This document shows positions 1-12,244 of a stretch of 64,000 nt of DNA, piece by piece (the first letter of the stretch is position 1; every line of letters begins with the position of its first letter). Under the pieces are notes generated by a model. That model saw nothing but the letters and a program-made list of their open reading frames with translations. It had not been told where the DNA came from and searched no databases. This DNA is from Dimorphilus gyrociliatus. Lineage: Eukaryota; Annelida; Polychaeta; Dinophilidae. The stretch covers positions 124,001 to 188,000 of the forward strand of contig CAJFCJ010000031.1 of NCBI GenBank assembly GCA_904063045.1. The letters run 5' to 3'. A program made the translations under genes and the position numbers.

Positions 1-105
1 AGTAATGGTCTATATAGATATTCTAAATGCAAAACTTTGTTTTGTAATGCTGCAATTGATATGAGAATGTACGGTTTGCCTATTGTCGTTGATTTTCACG
101 AATAG
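1..105 (+). CDS. 3' end of a gene entering from the left; possible calcineurin-like phosphoesterase
   Basis: A frame is open from base 1 to a TAG at 103-105 and encodes 34 residues, with the C-terminal part FCNAAIDMRMYGLPIVVDF. The pattern of a short strand ending in NAA or NAS, a gap, then P-I-V-V-D-F recalls the end of MPPED-type calcineurin-like phosphoesterases (family knowledge, from memory). That match is short, so the family call is weak. The frame starts before the window, so the upstream exons cannot be seen. A polyadenylation signal AATAAA lies at 258-263, about 150 bases after the stop, which supports this being a real terminal exon on the plus strand. It could also be a chance open frame. 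Confidence 0.4.
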   Translation, partial: SNGLYRYSKCKTLFCNAAIDMRMYGLPIVVDFHE

Positions 106-755
106 TTCTTAAATTTTCTTTCCATCAAGATAAAGCATAATATACTTGTCTTTATAAGGCTGTATAGAAATATATTGCACAGTCTTTTTTTATACAATAT
201 ATTTGTTATATACGTAAGTAAGAGGATATTAATTGAAGAGTTTGACTATGAATAACCAATAAAATATATCAATTATAGAAAGAATTTTATCCTTCGTTGG
301 CTTGTTAATCTTTCTCTTTCTTTTTAATTTACATGGAACAGCGTGAATAAAGACCATAGAGTGAAGATAAGAGCATGCGGTGCGACTTTAATTAATCTAA
401 TAGACAGCAGTTGCAAAGAAGACTAAAGGAAGTTGGAAAATACTTTCTAAAATTAACCAAAGGTAGAATATAAATCGGTCATATAGGACTGTCAGCAGAT
501 CACCTTATCATAAAATTTCATACGATTTACCAAATAAATTAGACTGGAGAAAGGAGTTTTTCAACACTGAAATTAAAAATTTTACGCCCTTCGCCAGCCC
601 CTTTTAAAATAAATAACGAATATCTACAATGTCATTTCTTATAAGTTATCTTTGTCATATATCAAGTATATCTTATGAAAATACTTAGAGATAATATGAA
701 AACCAGCTGAAGAAATCTTTACTGTATATTTACTGTATATTTTCCAGTATATACA

Positions 756-793
<38 letters not shown>

Positions 794-2544
794 CAGTAGA
801 TGACCAGTTTAAATCGTATTAGCATTATTTCTACTAATTAAATAGAATTAATTTTTTCGCATGGGTATGTATATTCATTTATTTAATTAGCTGCTAATAC
901 TATTTTCACATGCTTGGACAAAAATATAGAAAAGTAAAAAAACACTCTTTCACTCTCTCTCTCGTTCTTTCTCTCCTTTGAGAAATGTACAGTATATGTA
1001 CAGTATATTCCTTTGTTTCTATAAAATAAGTTGACAATAGAGGCATACAAATTTGAGGAGAAAAAGAGCATACAAAATCACTCGAACTGAAAAGAAGGGG
1101 AAAAGAGAAATAGGAGAAAGATATTTCTCTTAAAATAGACTTATAATTGTTGTACTAACAATATAATTTTACTGAAATACGTAATTTTTTTTTGTTTCTG
1201 TCAAAGGAAAAGCTATCATTTCGGTTTGTTGATGTTGAATTTGTGACAAGGAAAGCATTACGTTTTGATGTATAAATATAGAAAGTTCTAAATAAGGTAA
1301 CCGTATTTTCACTCTAACACTTCCCTCCCCTTCCCCTCCCTCCGCATGTATGTTAATATTTCATTTAAGTGAAAAGTTCTTGGAAACAAAAAAAGATTAA
1401 GGCGACAAAAAATTAAAAGTCTGCTAATAGACGACTTATAAAGCGTCTCATTAAAGGGGCATCTTGTGGAAGAATAATACAAGTATATGATGACTACAAG
1501 TTGAATAAGAAAATCGTTGTCGTTCCGGCTTATCCCCCTCCCTCTCCCTTAAATTATTTAAATAACTCTTGACCTAAAAAAAAGTCTATTGATAATAGAA
1601 TCTTTTTTATCAGGAAAAGAAGTAGGAGAGCGAGAAAGGCGGAGAGAAATAGGGAGAAACTTTCATAGAAGAGGAACAGAGAGGGAGATTTATCTAAAGC
1701 AAATATTTATATTTTTATTTAATAATAACAAAGAAAGAAATATTAACAAGAGAAGCCAGTTTCTTTTTCTACCTGCAGAAAAAAAAATCCAATCAATATC
1801 AAGTACCAAGCGTCTAAACGTTCCTACATAAAAGAGTAAGGGAAAGAATTTTGTAAAATATTTCTATTATTCATTTCTACGGAGTGAAGCGTCTTTTAAG
1901 AAAAAGGTTTATTGGTGATTGTTCAAGTATTTATTAAACAAATTTTATTTGTATACAAGTGTAAATCATATAAAAAGGTAATAAATTATATAGTAATAGA
2001 TGGGAAACAATGAAAATTCTTCTTCCCCTTTATTTTAGCGGAAATAATCAAATCTACAAATATGTTTATAAATGTATATACAGAATATAAATTTATATAT
2101 ATCATACAAAGCTGATAAACAACAATTCCTATTTGAACAAACGCAAAAGAGAAATATAAAGAATAAAGAAAAATGGCATTGAAAAAGAAAATAGAGAGGA
2201 ATAGGGCTATTTAAGTTGTATTTTTACAGTTTTACAGCATAGTAATTACCTATAGTGAGCAAGGAGGAAAAATAGCAGCGCACCTGTAGAGAAAAATAGA
2301 AATTATAAACAGTTAGAAAAGAGACCGTACAACGAGAGGTTTATCTTATCGACGTTGAAAGTTTGCAGGAGAGAGTTAGAAGAGTACGGTATTATTATTG
2401 TATATTTGTTTCTTATTAAACTGTCCTTATCTAATAATTTTAATTATTTACTTAAATGATGTATATTTTTTATTTTCCAGATATTCTTTTGCATCTCTTC
2501 AATATTCATTCTCCACCTAAATTTTTTTTAGTTATCCTCTCTTC

Positions 2545-2589
<45 letters not shown>

Positions 2590-2771
2590 TCTATCTTTCA
2601 TTCTCATTCACCCATTCACCTTCTCCCATTCACTCATTAACTTACCCATCTATTCTCAGTGGTTCAGCATCATCTTCTCCATTCTTTCTTTCTCTTCTTT
2701 CTTTGTGTTAAAAGATTAAAGAAAAAAGGAAAAACACAACAGATAGATTAAACATTACAGAATAAAAAAAT
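106..2771. other. Intergenic, AT-rich, microsatellites
   Basis: The first part is probably 3' untranslated sequence of the gene ending at 105. The rest holds a TA tract at about 759-791, copies of ACTGTATATT around 720-745, purine-rich stretches near 1600-1700 and a long CT tract at 2549-2586. The open frames here are short and low in complexity. No RNA gene or conserved coding pattern was seen. Confidence 0.6.
2549..2586. repeat. (CT)n microsatellite
   Basis: About 38 bases of uninterrupted CT dinucleotide, 185 bases upstream of the GPCR start codon. It gives the leucine/serine-rich spurious frame in this stretch. A GAGA-type promoter element is possible, but CT tracts are common all over the window. 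Confidence 0.9.
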
Positions 2772-4061
2772 ATGAATGCAACAACTACAATCTGGGAATT
2801 ATCAGTTCCATTTTGGGCAACGAGTATCAGCTTTATTTCAATAGAAATATTGCTTACAACGTTTACAAATATTCTACTCATGGTTACAATTTGCTATTCT
2901 CCGAATTTGAAGACGCCGGCGAATGCTTATCTGATAAATATTTGCGCAACAAATTTAACGTTAATGGGTAGTATGCTGTTATCACTGATTATGTTAATAA
3001 GGAGAGAAGTCTCAAACGAGTCAATCTTATCTAAAATTCAAATATTTCTACGTAATACTTGCTTCCTACAATATTGGGCCTTATTCGCAGCAATTGGATA
3101 TTACAGGAGCAAAACTTTGTACAAGCCTCTTGTTAATATCAGATCTAGGCGAAAAATCATCAAATTAACAACAGCCGGAAGTTGGTGTTTATCCATATTA
3201 ACAGGTTTAATAACAACGGCTATGTACTCGTCTACAAATAATTCTCTTTGCTGGAACGCCTTCAGGTCAAAAATATCATATACTAATACTTTTACGTTAG
3301 ATAATTTAGAGCCTTTGAATATAGTTGGTGTCTTCCTCTTCGCATCAGCATTCCTCTTTTGTCTTCTCATAATAGCAGCCTCCTACATTAAGATATTTAA
3401 TCCTTATTGCACTTCCCTAAAATCCGGTAGGAATAGAGTAGCTCCTTGGATAATCGACGATACGGAAGTTGTGAGAAAAGGAAAAAGATCTTATAGACCT
3501 TTTCCAACAACTGAAAATGATTCGACAATAGTGCATTATCAGAAAAAGAGTCATTCGGCATCAATAGATGAAGTTTTCGCGGCTTTGGAAAATCCAATAA
3601 GGGCTCAAATAAAGTTGGGTTATAATATTCATCAAAAGAATCTTCATAGAACAGTCAGTTCAAACAGTAATGGGTCGGAAATATCAAAATGTCCCGAGTT
3701 TAGTGATATTACGCCCGCGGCTCAATTTAGTAAGTTTAACTGGCTAAGGAATATTCACTCAACAACAAAGGCCAATCGTAAGGAGAAGTTAAGCCTATCA
3801 AGTGCTACAAAAAACAGCTTAATAATGGTGTTAACATTCATCATTTTGTCCTTTCCTTTACTTATTGTCTCTTTACCGGGCGTCTTCAAACAACGTGTAC
3901 AACTATCTACTTTTCATCACGTCATGCTCTCGTTTAATATCGTATTCTATTTCAACGCACCGGCCTATCCAATTTGGTATTTAATATTCAGTCGGCGTGT
4001 GAGGAATTGTTTGCAAAAATTGTATGATTCTTTATTGGCAAAGATGAACTTCAGACGTTAA
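2772..4061 (+). CDS. Divergent intronless rhodopsin-like (class A) GPCR
   Basis: A single exon of 429 codons. Seven hydrophobic segments are seen: about residues 15-42, 50-72, 95-115, 127-148, 175-203, 340-362 and 375-398. A long hydrophilic third intracellular loop (about 205-335) is rich in Ser, Arg and Lys. The class A plan is recognisable from the Asn in TM1 (TNILLM), the Trp of TM4 (SWCLS), a P-L pair after TM3 and a Pro-x-x-Tyr in TM7. The usual switch residues are changed. The TM2 Asp position is Asn (CATNLT), DRY reads YRS, CWxP reads LSFP, and the NPxxY Asn is Tyr (YPIWY). The ligand and G protein cannot be predicted. The size is normal for a class A receptor, and lack of introns is common in the family. 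It is probably a lineage-specific orphan receptor at the plasma membrane; it might signal atypically or act as a decoy. Confidence 0.85.
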   Translation: MNATTTIWELSVPFWATSISFISIEILLTTFTNILLMVTICYSPNLKTPANAYLINICATNLTLMGSMLLSLIMLIRREVSNESILSKIQIFLRNTCFLQYWALFAAIGYYRSKTLYKPLVNIRSRRKIIKLTTAGSWCLSILTGLITTAMYSSTNNSLCWNAFRSKISYTNTFTLDNLEPLNIVGVFLFASAFLFCLLIIAASYIKIFNPYCTSLKSGRNRVAPWIIDDTEVVRKGKRSYRPFPTTENDSTIVHYQKKSHSASIDEVFAALENPIRAQIKLGYNIHQKNLHRTVSSNSNGSEISKCPEFSDITPAAQFSKFNWLRNIHSTTKANRKEKLSLSSATKNSLIMVLTFIILSFPLLIVSLPGVFKQRVQLSTFHHVMLSFNIVFYFNAPAYPIWYLIFSRRVRNCLQKLYDSLLAKMNFRR

Positions 4062-5869
<1,808 letters not shown>

Positions 5870-8274
5870 ATTTCTTAAATAAAGATATCACCTACAGAGC
5901 TGCTTGTTGTAAATTCAACATCGCTGTTGTATATGTGATGGAAATGGAATTTTAAAACATCATTTTACTACTCTTCAACACTGAATATTTAAAAGAATCA
6001 CAAAGAAAAATCTATCATTTGAAATAGTGCCCTCTCTTTGGGAATTTAATAGGGAACGTTTCTACTTTCTCCTCTCTCTCTCTCTCAGAATACTTACAAA
6101 TATTTGTATTTTTTTTTGAACGGATTAGGTTATTATGAAAAAAATTTTTCACTTTTGCTTTTAAAACGAAAAGTTTAAGAAAAAATAATACGAATTTTTA
6201 AACCAACTTTTCTATTAAAGATAAAAACTTGAAATTTTAAAAAAGCAATATTGAAAAATTCTCAATTTTAATTTTTGGTCATATTTTAATTAACTGCAAA
6301 ATTAATTTCTTCTCTACAAGAACCAAAAAGGTCTTTAATGTACGTTCATTCTTTTGCAATATGATATTATATATAAAATGTTATATTTTCTTATAATTAA
6401 ATGAATTCTCATTCTTCGCAGCTAATGCTTTTAAATTTGTTATTTTTTAAATGAAAGTGTTTAGTAACGGAAAATGTTATTATTATTCGCAAATATTGGT
6501 CAAAGAAACCAAGTTGGACAAGTTAATCGTATAGGAAAAAATCAACCAAACATTGTTCTCTATTTATGAAACAGGCGCCAGTTTCTTCATATCGTTTCCC
6601 CTCTTCTCTATAGGCAAATAAAGAGATGTAAACTTTGCAAAAGAAGGGATAATAATTCCATCGTTTCTACTTAAAAAAGAGGATTAAATACCTCATTTAC
6701 TACATTTGTACTTGTTGGCACGAACAAAAAAAAGTGGGTAATTAACAATTGTTACACAAACATCTACCTTCTAATGAAAGCAATATTTTTTGTTTGTCCC
6801 TTTTTTTTTTCAATTCATCAATGTAATTTTCAAATGACAAACTCGAGATAAAAGAAAGATATTTAATAATTTCTCCGCCCAATAAAATCATTAAAAGCAG
6901 GTTGTTGTTTGTTTTTTTTCTTTGACATATTACAACCAATTTATTCGATTCTCTTATAGTAAATAAAGATTAAAAGAAAGTGAAATATATCATATATATA
7001 TATATATATATGAAATCTATAAATAGACACTAGATAATCTATGTAGTAGAATATAAACAATATTTGGTCAAAGATTATTAAATTTACTAAAATATAAGTA
7101 GCTTAAAGATATATGTAAAAACTATGTCAAATTACAAATTACAACACCGATTCGTGTAATATGAAATCTACATAAAGTAGACGTGACTTTTAAAAATAAT
7201 GATAATTTATGACGTCAAAAGTAGGAGGGAGAATATATATTTTACGTTACACTTATTCTTCACATTACTATTCATTCAATTGACACAGAGAAATCTCTAC
7301 AGTTGTCATTATCATCTAAAAGTAGAACGATATTAACAGAGCGTCTCTCTCTTTTTTTTCTTTTCGTGCAAAGTTGAAATAGCAATAATCAACACAAAAG
7401 TAAATGTAAGATTTACAATATTTGTATGATAATATATCTTATATATAGATGTTTAAATTATCGTTGAGCTCTTTTTTAATAAAAGATATATTAAACATAT
7501 ATATTAAATATTAGAAATCTTAATGATGAATAAATTTAGAAGCTAGAACGCATAGGATAAAATAGTTAAGATAAAACGTTACTTAAAATAGTTTCACACA
7601 AAATTTATATATATGAAAGGAAACAATCGATTTTCTCCCGATTAGTCGTCTCCTTCGATTAGTGAATCGTATTACAAACATCGAAAGCTTTTTGATATAG
7701 ACACACAAATTCACAAGGGTTATAAATGTTACAAAGTTAATAATAATCGTCACAAGTACATTTAAATATATATATATATACAGTAAAAATATACTGTATA
7801 TAAAATCAAATAGGCTTTTGATAAACCTCGTAGACAAACAAAAATAGGTCAACTCCTCCTATAAAATCAATATATACAGTAAAAATATTTCAATCGGAAA
7901 ACTATGGCACAGCCAAATTGCTAAAATATATGTATATATAGAGAGAAAAGGGATGAAAAATGATAGAAAGAGAGAAAGAGGGGAAAGAGATGGATTAGTA
8001 AAATAATATCTATATAGGTTGAAAATAACAAAATGGCACGAGACTTTTTAAAAAATAATTCATCTTGAAAATTTAGTTAGTACTTTAAAAAGAAAAGAGA
8101 GGAATAGACAAGGGAATGATAGATAAGAGAAAAATAGAGGAAAACTCTTAAATTAGGTTAAATCTAGCAAAGAAATTAGAAGATCTAAGTTTTCCAATAT
8201 AAATACGTTTTACTGAATAATGACGAAGAGAAGTATTTTCTATTTTTATTATCTTCAAAGAGAGCATCATGAAG
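5870..8274. other. Intergenic between convergent SMIM14 and the DM-domain gene
   Basis: Both flanking genes end here. It is AT-rich, with short TA tracts near 6990 and 7770 and copies of the ATAC(A/T)GTAT motif around 7780-7880. The minus-strand AATAAA for the DM gene is at 8245-8250, 25 bases beyond its stop. No coding or RNA feature was found. Confidence 0.6.
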
Positions 8275-9871
8275 TTATTCGTCGTCGTTGCTGGAACTTG
8301 ACTTTTTCGAAGACAGTTCCGGACGTAAGTTTCCGCATTCCTTGCAAGCGCATGTTTGCCATTCATACTGATTACTCTGTTCTTGTCTATGGGATAAACA
8401 AACACAAGGTGAATGATTATGCTATTGTTGAAAATTGATTAAAGTGTCAAATACTCTCTACAAACCTGGGTGCTGGTCTCTTTCCTTGGGATATTGGGGC
8501 AGTTGCCAAAGGATTATAGCTGGTACTATACGATGATGGTGGAATAGCTTCAACTTTGTCTTCGAGATGAGACTGATCGCCCATAACATTCGAGTTTGCT
8601 CCCCTCTCTGGCAGATGTCTCAAAGATGACGGAATATCGTTCAAATGATTTACTATTGCGTTTGCAATAGGAGAAGGATTCGAAGAAGAGCAAGAATTCG
8701 AAGAGCAAGACGAAGTACTTTCCGATGGCGAAATCGGATGATTACTGGTAAATGACATCATATCTGGCAAAGGGGTTGCCATGTAATTAGAAACGGATTG
8801 ATGATTATTCGTTTGCGATAGATGCTGATTACACGTTAAACCCGTTGGGTTTGACATCATATGCATTCCCATATTTTGTGGGCTTGTTAACTCGGTCAAA
8901 ACGGGACTACTAATTCCCGGCATTGACGGGCTCTTTATACCCGCCGTCGATGGACTTTTCATCATAACGCTAGAAGGGCTCTTCTCTAACGGTACAGACG
9001 GACTATTTACGCCTGGTGTCGTCGGACTCTCGGCGTTGTGAATTGGCGAAGCAATATCGTCTGAATTTTTGTCTTTGGGCGACTTACTACTACCATTCTT
9101 ACAAACTTGATCGACTTTTTGTTGTCGTAGTAGCCATACTTGATTTGCCATAACCTTCCTTTGTTTCGTTACAAGGGCGCACTTTTCGCACGCGCAGTAC
9201 TTGTACTTGCAATAGTATTTATGGGATTTTACAGGAGCAACTTCGTCGTGAACCTTACAACGTTGACAAGTTGGGCGACGTCTCTTTCTGTTTGAACTGA
9301 ACGGCATGCAGTTTAGGTTTAGAATCTGAATTAAAAATATAATCACTTACTCAGGCTCTTGTTCAATTTCGATTGGTTCCAAATCCAAGGGTGGTATTTC
9401 CTGCGAAATATGGGCCTGTTGAAGCATCATTCCTTGCCCTCCGCCCATGGGATTGTGATGCTGATGTGACATTTGAGGCTGCATGGAAGGCGGCGGTTGC
9501 TGATGCATAGATTGATGATGGGGCTGCATTTGATGTTGCAGTTGGTGAGACGAATGGTGCGGCGGGGGTTGTTGTACCTGTTGTAGTGAATGTGGATGGT
9601 GATGGTGAGAATGATGGTGCGAATGATGCTGTTGATGATGTTGTTGATGATGAGCGTTAGGATGCATGTAAGGTTGGACTTGCAGGCGCCTATTTGCTTC
9701 AACAGCTTTTTGCTGTTTTAGAGCTGCTTGAGCTCCCCTTCTCTCCACAATCAACATACATTTAGGACAGGTACAATTTCGGAACCTGCAATGTTGCTTA
9801 TGACTCTTAAGAAGAGATACAACACCATGATTTCTACATCGAGAACATTTAGGCTTTTCTTTGTCATCCAT
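8275..9871 (-). CDS. Two-DM-domain transcription factor (doublesex/mab-3 related)
   Basis: Three coding exons on the minus strand, 9871-9351, 9287-8466 and 8386-8275, give 484 residues. The introns are 63 and 79 bases and every junction is in phase. DM domain 1 (about residues 7-62) has CSRCRNHG, then [17 protein letters not shown] and an [11 protein letters not shown] recognition helix. DM domain 2 (about 177-235) has [27 protein letters not shown] and a helix with [13 protein letters not shown] His/Gln-rich linker separates them. The C-terminal half has regularly spaced Ser-Pro sites (about 265-320). The last exon adds [15 protein letters not shown] and a short Ser/Asp-rich end. DM proteins bind DNA in the nucleus and act in sexual differentiation and cell fate. 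Two DM domains in one protein are known from nematode MAB-3. A 5' UTR intron is likely: acceptor at 9889-9891, with a strong donor GTAGGT at 10741-10736. No DMA domain was recognised. Confidence 0.92.
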
Positions 9872-12229
9872 TGTTTCAGTATTATCATCTAAAATACATG
9901 AAAATAATGATATGTTTATGCCAACAGTCTAGCTTTTGTCCAATCCCCTAGATATATAAGATTCCCTAATTAGAGCAGAAATACCCGGATTGAATAAATA
10001 ATAGCATAATGCTAATCAGGGCTTCTATTCTTTCTACACGAGACATGCCCATTTGCTCGCATTGATTAACCCAATATTATAATAGAGAAAAGGGCGTTTC
10101 TGTTGAGGGGTGGAGAGGAGGGGGGGGGGTGTTAGAAAGAGAGAGAGAGTATTGATTTGTTCGCCCTATTTTTTTTCATCAGTCTGATTCATTTGTATAG
10201 ATTCACAGTCGGATATCCGATTTTTTAATAATAACTCAAATTTTCTTCACCGTAAGATATTAAGAAAAGAGGATTTACTTTGTAATTTTTCCTTTTCCGA
10301 CTTATATAACTAACAAATGAAAAAGAAAAGGCAAGAAACGTTATAAAATACATGGCGTATATACAACTTATTGTTGATATTCAAATAACAGAAAACCTAC
10401 TAATCCCTAACACTTTGCAATAAAAAAAACAATCCAGAGCACAATATTCTAAATATAACTTTCTGATAGATAAATAAAAAATACTAAAATTCCTACCTGT
10501 TACTTATGAAATGCAGATTTAACAAAAATTGTATCTTACCATATGAGATAAACGAAGAGAGAGAGAGAGGAGAGAGAATTGTCTATATTTTCTTTCAACT
10601 AAGTAATGAGATTCCTTACTTATGAGAATATGAATTAATAATCTAAGTGTAAACAAAACTCCGTTTCACCGAATTCTAAAACGAATAGATATATAATAAA
10701 AAAGGGAGGGAACTAGCGAAAAAAAATGCGCGCGCACCTACCTTCCCATACTACCCTGCGCATACTGAACAATACAAAGAATACAAGCTATAAATTTTCT
10801 GTCAAAAATGTATCGATATATCTAATAAAACAACCTTATCTAGTTGAATATTTCAAATAAGAAAAAAGTGGGAATAGGTACATTCTATTAAATGATATAG
10901 AACGTTAAAATAAATACTCATTCTTACTCTTCGGCTATTGGTCTCTTTCTTTCTGGCTGTTTCGTTCGCTGTCCCTTTCCTGCTCCTTCTCGAACTTTGA
11001 TCGACTCAAAAAAAGGACTAGCTATTTTGAATATAACGCATGCGCGCGCAGAAAATACACCAAGAACGGGTAGGATAGCTCATAAATTTAAGTTTATGGC
11101 AGGCGGTACTGTGCAGGGCTCGCGTTGTACGCTCTATACAGACACAACATTGTAACACCATCGATCGTCGGTTCGCTTAGAAGAAAATAAAAACTAGAAC
11201 TCGGTATGAATAAAAAAGAGGTCACATTGCGGGAGAATATATACATCTCACTCGGAAAATACGTCGAATTCAAAGTGTTACATTGTTGCGCGACCATTTA
11301 GCATCAACTGTGTCGTTCAAGAGCGTCACTTTAACCAATGTCCTCTGATCAATTATATTTAAATGTTATCCCAACAGTCTGTCTAGTTGGTTAGTTAGTC
11401 TAAAAGCGCTTTAATTAAATCGTTTTCCTACATTGAAACTATTCAAGTCCATAAAAAAAAGATTCTTAATAAAAACTGTAACATAAATTTTTCATTTTCC
11501 AATAAAATTAATAACAATAAAAAAGAAACCTCGTAACAAAGCAAGAAAAACGATGTTTTTCCAGTATTTTACCTGAAATGTTTTGGAAAAGTGAACTGCC
11601 GTTCTTAGACTGACCCCCCTTCCTTTCCCTTGACTGATATACTCGCCAAAAAAAAACAAGGCCGCGCATTTTAAAAAGTTATATTTGAAAATTACATTGA
11701 TTCTATTAAACTAGACGATTTTCGTTCGGAACATTGTATTCCCTAAATTAGATATGATATATTATTTGAATATTTACTGCAATCCAACTAAATTTGAATA
11801 GATAAAATTAACATAGTATTGTAATAAACTTGGATTTTTTTCAAAAAAAAGGATACAATGAAAGAAAAAAGAATGTTTTTAAACGTGATTTTACATAGAT
11901 TTTTGCAATGATTTCATAGTTTTTCGTTGAAATAAATGTACAAAAAAAGTATGACTGCTATAATCTACCTCTTTTTCATTGACATATAAGTATATTTATC
12001 TATCTCTTTCTCTTCGCTCTCTCTCTCTCTCTCTCTTAAAAACATTTTTGATTCATAGCATAAAAACGAAGTGAACTTTTTCTTTAAAGAGAAATGTTTA
12101 TAAAAGTTTCAATTTTGTCTTTATTCACAATAACCTCTTGCTAAGTTTTAGAAATATTACTAACCTGTTTTATTCGCTGACGGCAGTTCAACAATTGCTG
12201 ATAGGCAACTGGCAGACACGTGATGCACA

Positions 12230-12244
12230 CCCGCCATCTAACGC
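12230..12244 (-). promoter_or_regulatory. CTCF-like motif copy 3
   Basis: On the minus strand this reads GCGTTAGATGGCGGG, preceded by CCAC. It shares AGATGGCG with the other copies; the left arm is less similar. It lies in the region upstream of the DM gene. Confidence 0.35.

Noticed and set aside
9427..9702. Minus-strand Ile/Asn/His-rich frame of 91 codons
   Set aside because: It is the second frame of the His/Gln-rich linker in the DM gene; composition follows the CAT/CAA repeats.
11094..11297. 67-codon minus-strand frame upstream of the DM gene
   Set aside because: No homology and no supporting splice sites; the region is better explained as promoter or untranslated exon.
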